DNA of 64,000 bases from 3107 sp001483205. GTDB taxonomy: Bacteria; Pseudomonadota; Alphaproteobacteria; Rhodobacterales; Rhodobacteraceae. This document shows, piece by piece, positions 24,464-33,248 of this stretch (position 1 is the stretch's first letter; every line of letters starts with the position of its first letter). The notes beneath the pieces were generated by a model. It had not been told where the DNA came from and ran no database searches. It saw only the letters and a list, made by a program, of their open reading frames with translations. Where the stretch lies: positions 1,240,001 to 1,304,000 of the forward strand of contig OZ219809.1 in assembly GCA_964291375.2 (NCBI GenBank), in the 5' to 3' direction. Made by a program: the position numbers and the translations under genes.

Positions 24464-26872
24464 ATGAAAACCCATACACGTGTCTGTGTCATCGGCGGCG
24501 GGGTTGTCGGCTGTTCGGTCGCCTATCACCTGACCAAACTGGGCTGGCCGGATGTCATGCTGATCGAGCGCTCGGACCTGACTTCCGGCTCTACCTGGCA
24601 CGCGGCGGGCGGCTTTCACACCATCAACGGCGACACCAATATGGCCGCGCTTCAGGGCTATACGATCCGGCTGTATCGCGAGCTTGAGGCGCTGACCGGC
24701 ATGTCCTGCGGGCTGCATCATGTCGGCGGGGTGACGCTGGCTGACACGCCGGAACGCATGGACATGCTGAAGGCAGAGCGCGCCAAGCACCGCTATATGG
24801 GGCTGGAGACCGAAATTCTCGGGCCTGAAGAGATCGCCAGGGTCGCGCCCGTCACCAATGTTAAGGGCGTGCTCGGCGGCATTTACGACCCGCTTGACGG
24901 CCATCTTGACCCGTCCGGCACCACCCACGCCTATGCGAGGGCGGCGCGGATGCAGGGCGCAGAGATCATCCTGCACACCAGGGTCACCGAGACCACCCCC
25001 CGCCCCGACGGCACATGGCAGGTGGTGACGGACAAGGGCACGGTGATCGCCGAACATGTCGTCAATGCCGGGGGTCTGTGGGCGCGCGAGGTCGCTGCGA
25101 TGGCCGGGGTCTATCTGCCGCTGCACCCGATGGAGCATCAGTATCTTGTCACCGACGACATCCCCGTCATCTATGAGGCCGAAACCGAGCATCCTCATGT
25201 CATGGACCCCGGCGGCGAAAGCTATCTGCGTCAGGAGGGGCGCGGCCTGTGCATCGGCTTTTATGAAAAGGCCTGCCGCCCGTGGGCCGTGGACGGAACA
25301 CCATGGGATTTCGGCCATGAATTGCTGCCGGATGATCTCGACAAGATCACCGCGTCCGTCGAGTTCGCCTATCGCCGCTTTCCGGTTCTGGCCGAGGCCG
25401 GGGTCAAGCGCATCATCCATGGCCCCTTTACCTTTGCCCCCGACGGCAATCCGCTGGTCGGGCCGGTGCCGGGCCTGCGCAACTACTGGTCCGCCTGCGG
25501 TGTGATGGCCGGGTTCAGCCAGGGCGGGGGCGTCGGCCTGACGCTGGCGCAATGGATGATCGAGGGAGAGCCGGAGCGGGACATATTTGCCATGGATGTC
25601 GCCCGTTTCGGCCCGTGGGTCACGCCGGGTTACACGCTGCCGAAGGTGGTCGAGAATTACCAAACCCGCTTTTCGGTCGTCTATCCGAACGAGGAATTGC
25701 CCGCCGCGCGCCCGTTCCGCACCACGCCCATGTATGACATCTGGCACGACATGGGGGCCGTATTCGGCCAGCAATTCGGGCTGGAGGTGCCGAATTATTT
25801 CGCCGAAGGCGATGAGCCGCGCTATGAGACCCCTTCTTTCCGCCGATCAAATGCCTGGGACGCCACCGCGCGCGAGGTCCGGGCCGTCCGGGAAGCGGTC
25901 GGCGTCAACGAAATTCAGAATTTCAGTAAGTTCCGCATCACCGGGGCGGGCGCGCGGGCCTGGCTCGACCGGATCATGGCGGGCCGCATCCCGGTGCCGG
26001 GTCGGTTGTCGCTGACGCCGATGCTGTCGCCCAAGGGCCGTCTGGCCGGGGATTTCACCGTTTCCTGCCTGTCAGAGACCGAGTTTCAGCTCACAGCCTC
26101 TTACGGTGCGCAAACCTGTCACGAACGTTGGCTGCGGATGAATGCGGATGAGGGCGTGGGGATAGAGAATATCTCTGACCGGCGCACCGGTTTTCAGATC
26201 GCCGGGCCGCGGGCGCGCGATGTGCTTAGCGCCGTCACCCGCGCCGATGTCACCGACATGGCCTTTCTTGACGTGCGGCGCATGGTCATCGGTATGTGCG
26301 ACTGTATCGTGCAGCGGGTCAGCTATACCGGTGATCTGGGCTATGAAATCTATACCGACGCGATGAGCCAGCGCGCCCTGTGGCATTGCCTGTGGGAAGA
26401 GGGGCAAAAGCACGGGATGCGCCCGTTCGGAATGCGGGCGATGATGAGCCTGCGCCTCGACAGGCTTTTCGGTTCCTGGCTATCGGAGTTTTCGCCCGAT
26501 TATACGGCGCGGGAAACCGGGCTGGAGCGGTTCATATCCTTCGGCAAGAATGCCGATTTCATCGGGCGGGCGGCAGCAGAGAAGGAACGCGCCGAGGGGT
26601 GCGCCCGCACACTGGTTGCCTTTGAGGTTGATGCCGGAGATGCCGATGTAATCGCTTACGAGCCTGTCTGGATTGACGGCGAGGTCCGGGGGTTCTGCAC
26701 CTCGGGCGGCTATTCGCATCATACGGGTAAGTCCGTCGCCATGGCGCTGATCCCGGTCGGGGATGCCCGCGATGGTCTGGAGGCCGAGATCGAGATTCTG
26801 GGAGAGATGCACAAGGCGCGGCTGATCACCGGGCCGCTGTTTGATGCGGACGGGGCGCGGATGCGGGGGTGA
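24464..26872 (+). CDS. FAD-dependent dehydrogenase with GcvT domain, second paralogue
   Basis: 802 residues with the same architecture as the gene at 19980-22397: VCVIGGGVVGCSVAYHL dinucleotide fold, LTSGSTWHAAGGFHTING with the flavin-linking histidine, and a GcvT-like C-terminus from about residue 440 containing MSLRLDRLFGSWLSEFSP. AAGGGAGAACC before the ATG supports the start. Probably an N-demethylating dehydrogenase feeding methylene-tetrahydrofolate. Divergence between the two copies (GGFHTINGDTN here, ANIHGLHDNNN there) suggests different substrates. The upstream region is shared with the stranded toxin-antitoxin promoter. Confidence 0.85.
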   Translation: MKTHTRVCVIGGGVVGCSVAYHLTKLGWPDVMLIERSDLTSGSTWHAAGGFHTINGDTNMAALQGYTIRLYRELEALTGMSCGLHHVGGVTLADTPERMDMLKAERAKHRYMGLETEILGPEEIARVAPVTNVKGVLGGIYDPLDGHLDPSGTTHAYARAARMQGAEIILHTRVTETTPRPDGTWQVVTDKGTVIAEHVVNAGGLWAREVAAMAGVYLPLHPMEHQYLVTDDIPVIYEAETEHPHVMDPGGESYLRQEGRGLCIGFYEKACRPWAVDGTPWDFGHELLPDDLDKITASVEFAYRRFPVLAEAGVKRIIHGPFTFAPDGNPLVGPVPGLRNYWSACGVMAGFSQGGGVGLTLAQWMIEGEPERDIFAMDVARFGPWVTPGYTLPKVVENYQTRFSVVYPNEELPAARPFRTTPMYDIWHDMGAVFGQQFGLEVPNYFAEGDEPRYETPSFRRSNAWDATAREVRAVREAVGVNEIQNFSKFRITGAGARAWLDRIMAGRIPVPGRLSLTPMLSPKGRLAGDFTVSCLSETEFQLTASYGAQTCHERWLRMNADEGVGIENISDRRTGFQIAGPRARDVLSAVTRADVTDMAFLDVRRMVIGMCDCIVQRVSYTGDLGYEIYTDAMSQRALWHCLWEEGQKHGMRPFGMRAMMSLRLDRLFGSWLSEFSPDYTARETGLERFISFGKNADFIGRAAAEKERAEGCARTLVAFEVDAGDADVIAYEPVWIDGEVRGFCTSGGYSHHTGKSVAMALIPVGDARDGLEAEIEILGEMHKARLITGPLFDADGARMRG

Positions 26873-26910
26873 GGTCCGTGCCCTGAAAACGGTCCCCGGC
26901 GGGCCGTTGC

Positions 26911-26930
26911 AAAGACCTGTGCATATTGAC
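26911..26930 (+). repeat. Dispersed intergenic repeat core, copy 2
   Basis: AAAGACCTGTGCATATTGAC, two mismatches to copy 1 at 1221. It lies between the FAD/GcvT gene and the exonuclease III gene. Confidence 0.65.
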
Positions 26931-27043
26931 CGAACTTTTGCTGCTGTCCCGACAGGATCAGAACCGGAGCCTGTTCAATTTCACCCCGTCAGGCAATAAG
27001 CAGGGGGCACCACCCGAATCCATCCCGCGTTCAGGAAATCCCG

Positions 27044-27832
27044 ATGCCGTTCACACTCGCCACCTGGAACATCAACTCCATCCGCCTGCGCGAAGCCAGC
27101 GTTCTGAAACTGCTGAAGAGCGAAGCGCCGGACGTGCTGTGCCTTCAGGAATGCAAGGCCCCGGTCGAAAAGATTCCGACGGCGAATTTCAGGTCGCTCG
27201 GCTATACGCATCTGCTGGCCCGCGGGCAAAAGGGCTATAACGGCGTCGCAATCCTGTCGCGCCTGCCGATAGAGGAAACCGCAAGCCATGATTTCGCCGG
27301 GCTGAAACAGGCGCGCTACATTGCCGGGCGGCTGGCAAACGGGGTCACGATCCATAATTTCTATGTGCCTGCGGGCGGCGATGTTCCCGACCGGCAGGAA
27401 AACGAGAAATTCGGGCAGAAGCTCGATTACCTGACCGCCATGCGGAACCATTTTCAGGCCGAGCCGCCGCAAAGGGCGATCCTGACCGGTGATCTGAACA
27501 TCGCCCCGCGCGCGGATGATGTCTGGTCGCACCGGCAGCTTATAAAGGTGGTCAGCCATACGCCGGTTGAGGTCGGGCATCTGAACGCGGTGATGGAGGC
27601 CGGGCGCTGGACCGACATCACCCGCGCGCACATCCCCGAGGGGCGGCTCTATAGCTGGTGGTCCTATCGCGCCCGCGACTGGGACTCGGCGGACAAGGGG
27701 CGGCGGCTTGATCACATCTGGGCAACGTCCGACATTGCCGGGGCGGCCCGCGCCAGCCGGATATTGCGGGACGCACGTGGGTGGGACAAGCCCTCTGACC
27801 ACGCGCCGGTTTTCGCGACCTTTGATCTGTGA
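27044..27832 (+). CDS. xth: Exodeoxyribonuclease III (AP endonuclease)
   Basis: 262 residues of the ExoIII/EEP family, acting on abasic sites and 3' ends in base excision repair. Motifs: LATWNINSIRLR, LCLQECKAP with the metal-binding glutamate, GDLNIAPRADDVW, and the C-terminal RRLDHIWAT and SDHAPVFATF. Length and motif order are standard. It is convergent with the AAA ATPase of the tad cluster. Confidence 0.92.
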   Translation: MPFTLATWNINSIRLREASVLKLLKSEAPDVLCLQECKAPVEKIPTANFRSLGYTHLLARGQKGYNGVAILSRLPIEETASHDFAGLKQARYIAGRLANGVTIHNFYVPAGGDVPDRQENEKFGQKLDYLTAMRNHFQAEPPQRAILTGDLNIAPRADDVWSHRQLIKVVSHTPVEVGHLNAVMEAGRWTDITRAHIPEGRLYSWWSYRARDWDSADKGRRLDHIWATSDIAGAARASRILRDARGWDKPSDHAPVFATFDL

Positions 27833-27884
27833 GGGCGACCGCCGTAATACTCCGGCGCGGAACACGGCTGCCGAAGATATGCCG

Positions 27885-29195
27885 TCAGTGCTCGATCTGC
27901 TCATCCCTGACGAACATGTTGGCCCAGGCACGGTCCATCAACTCCGGTGACATCTGATAGGGAATGTCCTCGAACTCGCAGATAGAAATGATCTGGTCGA
28001 TCAGGAACCCCGGCTGATAATTCGCATAGACATTGCCGATTGTCGGGTAGAGGTCTTTCATCAGATAGATCAGCGTCGGCTCATCCAGCGGCAAGTCCTT
28101 CTTGCGCGCGACCATGGCAAAGATTTTCAGATAGTCCGCCTGGTTCGGGCCGTCGATCCTGATCTTGTAAAAGATACGGCGCAGGGCGGCCTTGTCGAAA
28201 ATCTGGTTGGGGTGGAAGTTGGTGGAAAAGATGACCAGCGTGTCAAACGGCACCTCGAATTTCTCGCCCGATTGCAGGGCAAGGATGTCTTTCGATTCCT
28301 CCAGCGGCACAATCCAGCGGTTGATCAGCGACTGCGGAGGTTCGGCCTGACGGCCCAGGTCATCGACGATAAACAGGCCGCCGGTGGATTTCAGTTGCAG
28401 GGGGGCCTGATAGGTCCGCGCGACCGGATTATAGACCAGATCAAGCATCGACAGCGACAGCTCGCCGCCAGTGATCACGGTCGGGCGGTCACACAGCACA
28501 TAACGGGTGTCATAGCGGTTGGTCGCCCGGCGGAGCGAGGCCGGATTTTCCACCTGTTCCTCGGCCCGCGAATGCACAATCGGGTCATAGACGGTGATCA
28601 CGTGGCCTTCGTATTCGATGGCACGGGGCACGAATATCCTGTCGCCAAGCGCGTCGCGGATGCCGTTTGAGATCGAGGATTTTCCGTTGCCCGGCGGCCC
28701 ATACATCAGGATTGACCGCCCGGCCCCGACCGCAGGGCCAATGTGATCCAGCAATTCGTCGGGCAGAAGCAGATCCTGCATCGCGCCTGTCAGGTGTTCG
28801 CGGGTGATGCGGATGTTGCGGATCGACTGGCGCTTCACCTGCTCTGAATAGACTTTGAGCGGCACCGGTATCGCGCCGTAATATTCGGACTGTCCCAGCA
28901 TATTCAGCGCGTGCGTCTTGCCGGTGTCGGTCAGCCGAAAGCCTATCTCGTTGCCGGCATTTGCGTGGAGCGTCCCGGTGGCCTCCAGAAAATTCTGTTG
29001 CCGGGCCATATCAATCAGTTCCTGCGTCACCGCGACCGGCAGGCAGATGGCCTTGGAAACATCCGAGACTATCTCGACATTCCTGCGAAACATGGTTTTC
29101 AGCAATATGTCCCGCATCATTATCACCGAAAGCTGCATTTGCTTGAGCGAACGCGGCGGCGGCGGTGCGGTGACATCGGCGACTTGCATATTCAT
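27885..29195 (-). CDS. AAA ATPase at the end of the tad cluster
   Basis: 436 residues. Walker A is LMYGPPGNGKSSISNG (about residue 170), Walker B is GLFIVDDLGRQ, and sensor 1 is VIFSTNFHPNQIF. The N-terminal 130 residues are not catalytic and include a winged-helix-like stretch. In Rhodobacterales such an ATPase often sits beside tad genes, but its role in piliation is not established. It is downstream of cpaA on the same strand, 131 bp away. Confidence 0.72.
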   Translation of the reverse strand: MNMQVADVTAPPPPRSLKQMQLSVIMMRDILLKTMFRRNVEIVSDVSKAICLPVAVTQELIDMARQQNFLEATGTLHANAGNEIGFRLTDTGKTHALNMLGQSEYYGAIPVPLKVYSEQVKRQSIRNIRITREHLTGAMQDLLLPDELLDHIGPAVGAGRSILMYGPPGNGKSSISNGIRDALGDRIFVPRAIEYEGHVITVYDPIVHSRAEEQVENPASLRRATNRYDTRYVLCDRPTVITGGELSLSMLDLVYNPVARTYQAPLQLKSTGGLFIVDDLGRQAEPPQSLINRWIVPLEESKDILALQSGEKFEVPFDTLVIFSTNFHPNQIFDKAALRRIFYKIRIDGPNQADYLKIFAMVARKKDLPLDEPTLIYLMKDLYPTIGNVYANYQPGFLIDQIISICEFEDIPYQMSPELMDRAWANMFVRDEQIEH

Positions 29196-29326
29196 GGCTG
29201 CCCTCTGCTGTTCTGCCCGGTCGTGGTTGGCGGCGACGGTGGTCTTTTGGCCTGCGGGGAAACTGTATCACCCCACGGGCAATGTCGGGGCCACTCTGTG
29301 GCAATTTCACGAAGATCACCGCCCAC

Positions 29327-29836
29327 TCAGACGCCCCAAAAGACCTTTTGCGCCAGATAAACGATCAGAAGCGTGCCAAGCGCCAGCCCCATCGGAAAGG
29401 CGGCGTGATCCCAGCTTTGCCAGTTCGGAGTGGCGCGGCGCACGATAGAAACCCGGCGCAAAAGCCGGTGCAGCCCGAACGACAAAAGCAGGAGAAAGGC
29501 GAACAGGAACAGAACCCCGGCAATGTCGTTCACGGCGACAAACGGGGCGATGGCGGCCATCAGTTTGGCGTCGCCGCCGCCAAGAACCCCCGCCATATGC
29601 AACAGGAACCCGATGATCAGCACGACGGCAAAATGCAAAAGCCGCCATGCGTATTCCGGGAAAGGCAGGGCGACCAGCCCGACCACCAGAAAAACCGCCA
29701 CAATCGCCATCACGGTGACGTTGCGGATTTTCATGTCGTTGAGGTCCGTCCACGCGGCCCACAGGGCCAGGGGCGCAACAAAGGGCAGAAACCAGAGGGC
29801 TTCGGTGCTGGTGGTGGTCATGGCAGGCTCAACCAT
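29327..29836 (-). CDS. cpaA: Prepilin peptidase CpaA/TadV (A24 family)
   Basis: 164-169 residues with five or six membrane helices. The two catalytic aspartates of type IV prepilin peptidases are present in AWTDLNDMKIRN and GVLGGGDAKLMA. It would cleave Flp prepilin leaders at the inner membrane. The start may be 29836 (overlapping the end of the TPR gene) or ATG 29821; neither has a clear RBS, so coupling to the upstream gene is likely. Confidence 0.85.
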   Translation of the reverse strand: MVEPAMTTTSTEALWFLPFVAPLALWAAWTDLNDMKIRNVTVMAIVAVFLVVGLVALPFPEYAWRLLHFAVVLIIGFLLHMAGVLGGGDAKLMAAIAPFVAVNDIAGVLFLFAFLLLLSFGLHRLLRRVSIVRRATPNWQSWDHAAFPMGLALGTLLIVYLAQKVFWGV

Positions 29837-30692
29837 TCAATACGTTGCTTTCCAGGGCCCGCAGCGACCGCACCGCAGCCTCGAAATGCTGCGGGTGGGT
29901 GTCGATGGCTTCTTGCAGCAGGCCCCGGCCGGTTGACACATCGCCCTGTTTGATTGCCGAAAGCGCAATGGTGTGCAGCAGATGCGCGCGCTCTATCTGG
30001 GTCATTTCGATCACCGGCAAATCGTAATTGCGTTGTGCGGAACGGGCGAGAACCAGATTGTTCTTGGCGGTGAACATGCTGCGATCAATGCGCAGGGCAC
30101 GGATGAACAGCTCTTCCGCGCCGCGATAATCGCCCCGCGTCAGCCGCGAATAGCCCCAGTTGTTCAGCACCCCCGCCGGTTTCGTCGTCAGACCGGCGGC
30201 GATTTCATAGAAACTGTCGGCTTTTTCCCATTCCTGATTGCCGTCGGCGATCATGGCCTCCAGCCGATAGCGTTTGTAGGTCTCATAGGTCGGGGAGATG
30301 CTGTCCAGCACCGCCTCGGCCTCGGCCCATTTCCCGTCCCGTATCAGGGCGTCGGCCAGTTCGACCCGATCCTCGCTCGTAGCATCGGGATGTGCGATCA
30401 CCTGACGCCAGACCTCCACCGCCTCGCCGGGGCGATTGGCGCGCACCAGCGACACGCCAAGGCCGCGCCTGAAATCGATCCGCTCCGGTGCCTGTTCTGC
30501 GGAACGGGCGAAATAGGTGACCGCCTCTTCCGGGTCGCTGGCGTTCAGCATCAGGTGGCTGAGGTCTGCCTCATCAAGCGCGTTCACGTCCTGCAAGGCG
30601 CGCTCCAGATCGGCATCGGCGGTTTTCTGACAGGCCGTCAGCGCAAGCACGCAGACAGCACATAGCGGAATGAGGATAGGATGGTGGCGCAT
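29829..30692 (-). CDS. tadD: TadD-type tetratricopeptide lipoprotein
   Basis: 287 residues from the ATG at 30692. The leader ends in the lipobox LALTAC, so it is a predicted outer- or inner-membrane lipoprotein. TPR-like helices fill the rest, for example GVLNNWGYSRLTRGDYRGAE. TadD proteins help assemble the Flp pilus secretin. A longer in-frame start (30719) would place charged residues before the leader. Confidence 0.8.
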   Translation of the reverse strand: MRHHPILIPLCAVCVLALTACQKTADADLERALQDVNALDEADLSHLMLNASDPEEAVTYFARSAEQAPERIDFRRGLGVSLVRANRPGEAVEVWRQVIAHPDATSEDRVELADALIRDGKWAEAEAVLDSISPTYETYKRYRLEAMIADGNQEWEKADSFYEIAAGLTTKPAGVLNNWGYSRLTRGDYRGAEELFIRALRIDRSMFTAKNNLVLARSAQRNYDLPVIEMTQIERAHLLHTIALSAIKQGDVSTGRGLLQEAIDTHPQHFEAAVRSLRALESNVLNG

Positions 30693-30703
30693 TTTTGCGT
30701 CCT

Positions 30704-31279
30704 TTACTGCTCTGACCATTGTGGCGTGCGAAACAGAAGATATTCACCGCTGCCCCGGCGCACCAGCTCGAACGCCTCGTTGTCGGGGGCATCATAGCCG
30801 GTATTTTCGTTCTTGGCGATAGCAAGCCTAAGATTGTCGCGAATCGAGTCGCTTTCGCCATTGTCGAGCGCATAGGCGCGTCGAAAGACCTGCTCGGCCT
30901 CGCCCGTGTTGCCGGTTTCCATCAGCACCACGCCAAGGTTGTTCCACGCCGCCGGAAAGGCCCCGTCAAGCGCGACCGCCCGGCGCAGGGTGGTTTCGGC
31001 CTGCCTGAACCGCCCCAGCTTCATCTGGGCGGAACCGATGGCGGAAAGCGTGTCGGCGTTCAGCCCGTGCCGGGCCGCCGCGCGGGAATAGGCGCGCAGG
31101 GCCAACTGATATTCCCCCGCCGCCATCAACCGGTGCCCGACGATCAGCCCGTCGGCGGATTGCGCGCCATCAACAGGCCCGAATGGCGCGAACGGATCGG
31201 CCCCGAAGTCCCGGTTTTCGGCGGGAGTGCAGGCGGCCACAAAGACCATTGCGGCAAAAAGCCCCGGACGAATAAACAT
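30704..31279 (-). CDS. Second TPR lipoprotein of the tad cluster
   Basis: 191 residues. The leader MFIRPGLFAAMVFVAAC has a lipobox-like VAAC. Three TPR units follow, for example AAWNNLGVVLMETGNTGEAE. It is paralogous in design to the adjacent TadD, with which it is nearly contiguous. Two TPR lipoproteins in tandem are typical of Rhodobacterales tad loci. Confidence 0.75.
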   Translation of the reverse strand: MFIRPGLFAAMVFVAACTPAENRDFGADPFAPFGPVDGAQSADGLIVGHRLMAAGEYQLALRAYSRAAARHGLNADTLSAIGSAQMKLGRFRQAETTLRRAVALDGAFPAAWNNLGVVLMETGNTGEAEQVFRRAYALDNGESDSIRDNLRLAIAKNENTGYDAPDNEAFELVRRGSGEYLLFRTPQWSEQ

Positions 31280-31285
31280 GTGCGC

Positions 31286-32263
31286 TCAGAAGTTGGAGTT
31301 TTGCAGGGTCTGGTAGATGTCATAGACCGAGGGGCCGATGAGGATCAGCAGAAGCGGCGGCACCGTCAGCATCATCGTGGCCAGTGTCATCTTGGTGGGC
31401 AGCTTGTTGGCCTTTTCCTCGGCCCGCATCACCCGCTTGTCGCGCATCTCAGAGGCATAAACCCGCAGCGCGTCGGCAATCGAGGTGCCGAACGTGGCCG
31501 ACTGGATCAGAACAGTGACGAAACTGGCGATGTCCTGAACACCCGTGCGCTCTGACATATCCCGCAGAACCAGCGCCTTGTCCTTGCCCGCCTTCATTTC
31601 CTGGGCCACGATTTCAAATTCCTGCGAGAGCGCCGGATAGCCTGACCGGGTTTCCCTGGCCACGCGAATGATCGACTGATCAAGCGACTGCCCGGCCTCA
31701 ATACACACCAGCATCATGTCAAGCGCGTCAGGAAAGCCGTTGATGATTTCTTCCTGTCTCGCCTCCAGCCGTTTGTTCACCCAGTATTTCGGCAGAATAT
31801 ACCCGACGGCACCGGGCAGAACCCCGGTCAGAACCATCGATTGGGTCGAAAGCTCGCCCCCCAGGGACCGGATGTAGGTGACAAGCATACCAAGGGCCAG
31901 AAACCCCAGGCCAAGCAGAAGCTGAAAGAAATGATAGGTGCGCACGGCCTGTCGGCTGCTGTATCCCGCCTGTAGCAGCCGCAAACGGATGGCAGAGTAT
32001 TCCTCTTCGCTCTGCGGCTCCAGAAAAGTGGAGTATTTTTCCAGCTTGTCGCTTCCGGCCGAAACGCGAAGCTGTTTTTCCTTGCCCCCCTTTTTCGCCC
32101 GGTTCTGCCGTTTGAGCTTGTCAAGCGGATCCCGGGTTTTCCTCAGCAGGACCGGCAATGTCAGCAGGATCAGGAACATGCCCAGAATGCCCGCCGCCAA
32201 AAGCGGGCCGAACTCACCGAATTGTTCCATCAGCATCTGGTTGGCTGTATCAAGAAATTCCAT
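31286..32263 (-). CDS. tadC: Tad inner-membrane platform protein TadC
   Basis: 325 residues of the T2SF/GspF family. N-terminal membrane helix (LLAAGILGMFLILLTLPVLL), a cytoplasmic part with MLVCIEAGQSLDQSIIRVA, and two C-terminal helices ending in MTLATMMLTVPPLLLILIGP. It pairs with TadB as the platform for the CpaF ATPase. It follows tadB with an 11-bp gap. Confidence 0.9.
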   Translation of the reverse strand: MEFLDTANQMLMEQFGEFGPLLAAGILGMFLILLTLPVLLRKTRDPLDKLKRQNRAKKGGKEKQLRVSAGSDKLEKYSTFLEPQSEEEYSAIRLRLLQAGYSSRQAVRTYHFFQLLLGLGFLALGMLVTYIRSLGGELSTQSMVLTGVLPGAVGYILPKYWVNKRLEARQEEIINGFPDALDMMLVCIEAGQSLDQSIIRVARETRSGYPALSQEFEIVAQEMKAGKDKALVLRDMSERTGVQDIASFVTVLIQSATFGTSIADALRVYASEMRDKRVMRAEEKANKLPTKMTLATMMLTVPPLLLILIGPSVYDIYQTLQNSNF

Positions 32264-32274
32264 CGCCCTGCTCC

Positions 32275-33240
32275 TCAGACCTTGATGTCCACCAGTTTGC
32301 GCATCACCAGGATGTTAGCGATCAGGAAGCCCGCAACCACCAGACAGGCCGGGATGAAAACGGCCGTTTCCTTTACCTCATCATAATAATCCGGCTTGAT
32401 CAGGTTGATCATCAGCATTGCCAGGATCGGAAAGCCGGACAGGAAGTTGCCGGACCATTTCGCCTCTGCTGTAATCGCTTTCACGCGCCGGAACAGTTTG
32501 AAACGGGCACGGATCACCTTGGCCAGACCGTCAAGAATTTCCGAAAGGTTCCCCCCGGATACCTGTTGAATGCTCACGGCGACGGCAAAGAAACGCATAT
32601 CCTGATTGTCCAGTCGCTCGGCCATTTCCGTCAGCGCCTCGCCGACATCGCGGCCATAGGCGGCCTCGTCCGAGATCACCCCCATTTCAGAGGCCAGCGG
32701 ATCGGGAATTTCCTGGGCAACCACGCTGAGCGCAGAGGAAAACGGATGCCCGACGCGCAGGGATCGGACCATAAGCTCAACCGCGTCGGGCAACTGTTCC
32801 TCGATCATGCTCATGCGCTTTTTGGCCTTGCCGTTGACCCAGACATAGACCCCGCCAATCCCCATGATCACCGAAACACAGACGCGCAGGATCAGCCCGG
32901 CCTCGGTGCCAACCGACAGACCGACAAACGCAACGAACGCCAGCACCCCCATCATCAGGATCAACTGCATGGGCGTAAAGACGATCCCGGCATGTTTCGC
33001 CTTTTCGGCCAGCAGCGAATAGAACGGGATTGACCCCGAATGCATGTGCTGGCTCATTTCCTTGCGGAGCTGCTCCAGCACCTGCTCGCGGCCCATGCCT
33101 TTTTCGAGCATGTCCAGACGGCGGTTAACCTTGCTGTTCAGGCTGATCGACTTGCCAAAGATGGTCAGATAAATCCCCTCGACCAACACGATGACGCCGA
33201 TGAAGATCAGACCGTATATGATGATTTCCGGGTTGATCAT
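32275..33240 (-). CDS. tadB: Tad inner-membrane platform protein TadB
   Basis: 321 residues, T2SF family. Helices at the N-terminus (IIIYGLIFIGVIVLVEGIYL) and C-terminus (PILAMLMINLIK and ACLVVAGFLIANILV) flank the conserved VRSLRVGHPFSSALSVVAQE segment. It forms the core of the Flp pilus machine together with TadC. Confidence 0.9.
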   Translation of the reverse strand: MINPEIIIYGLIFIGVIVLVEGIYLTIFGKSISLNSKVNRRLDMLEKGMGREQVLEQLRKEMSQHMHSGSIPFYSLLAEKAKHAGIVFTPMQLILMMGVLAFVAFVGLSVGTEAGLILRVCVSVIMGIGGVYVWVNGKAKKRMSMIEEQLPDAVELMVRSLRVGHPFSSALSVVAQEIPDPLASEMGVISDEAAYGRDVGEALTEMAERLDNQDMRFFAVAVSIQQVSGGNLSEILDGLAKVIRARFKLFRRVKAITAEAKWSGNFLSGFPILAMLMINLIKPDYYDEVKETAVFIPACLVVAGFLIANILVMRKLVDIKV

Positions 33241-33248
33241 CTCGGGGG

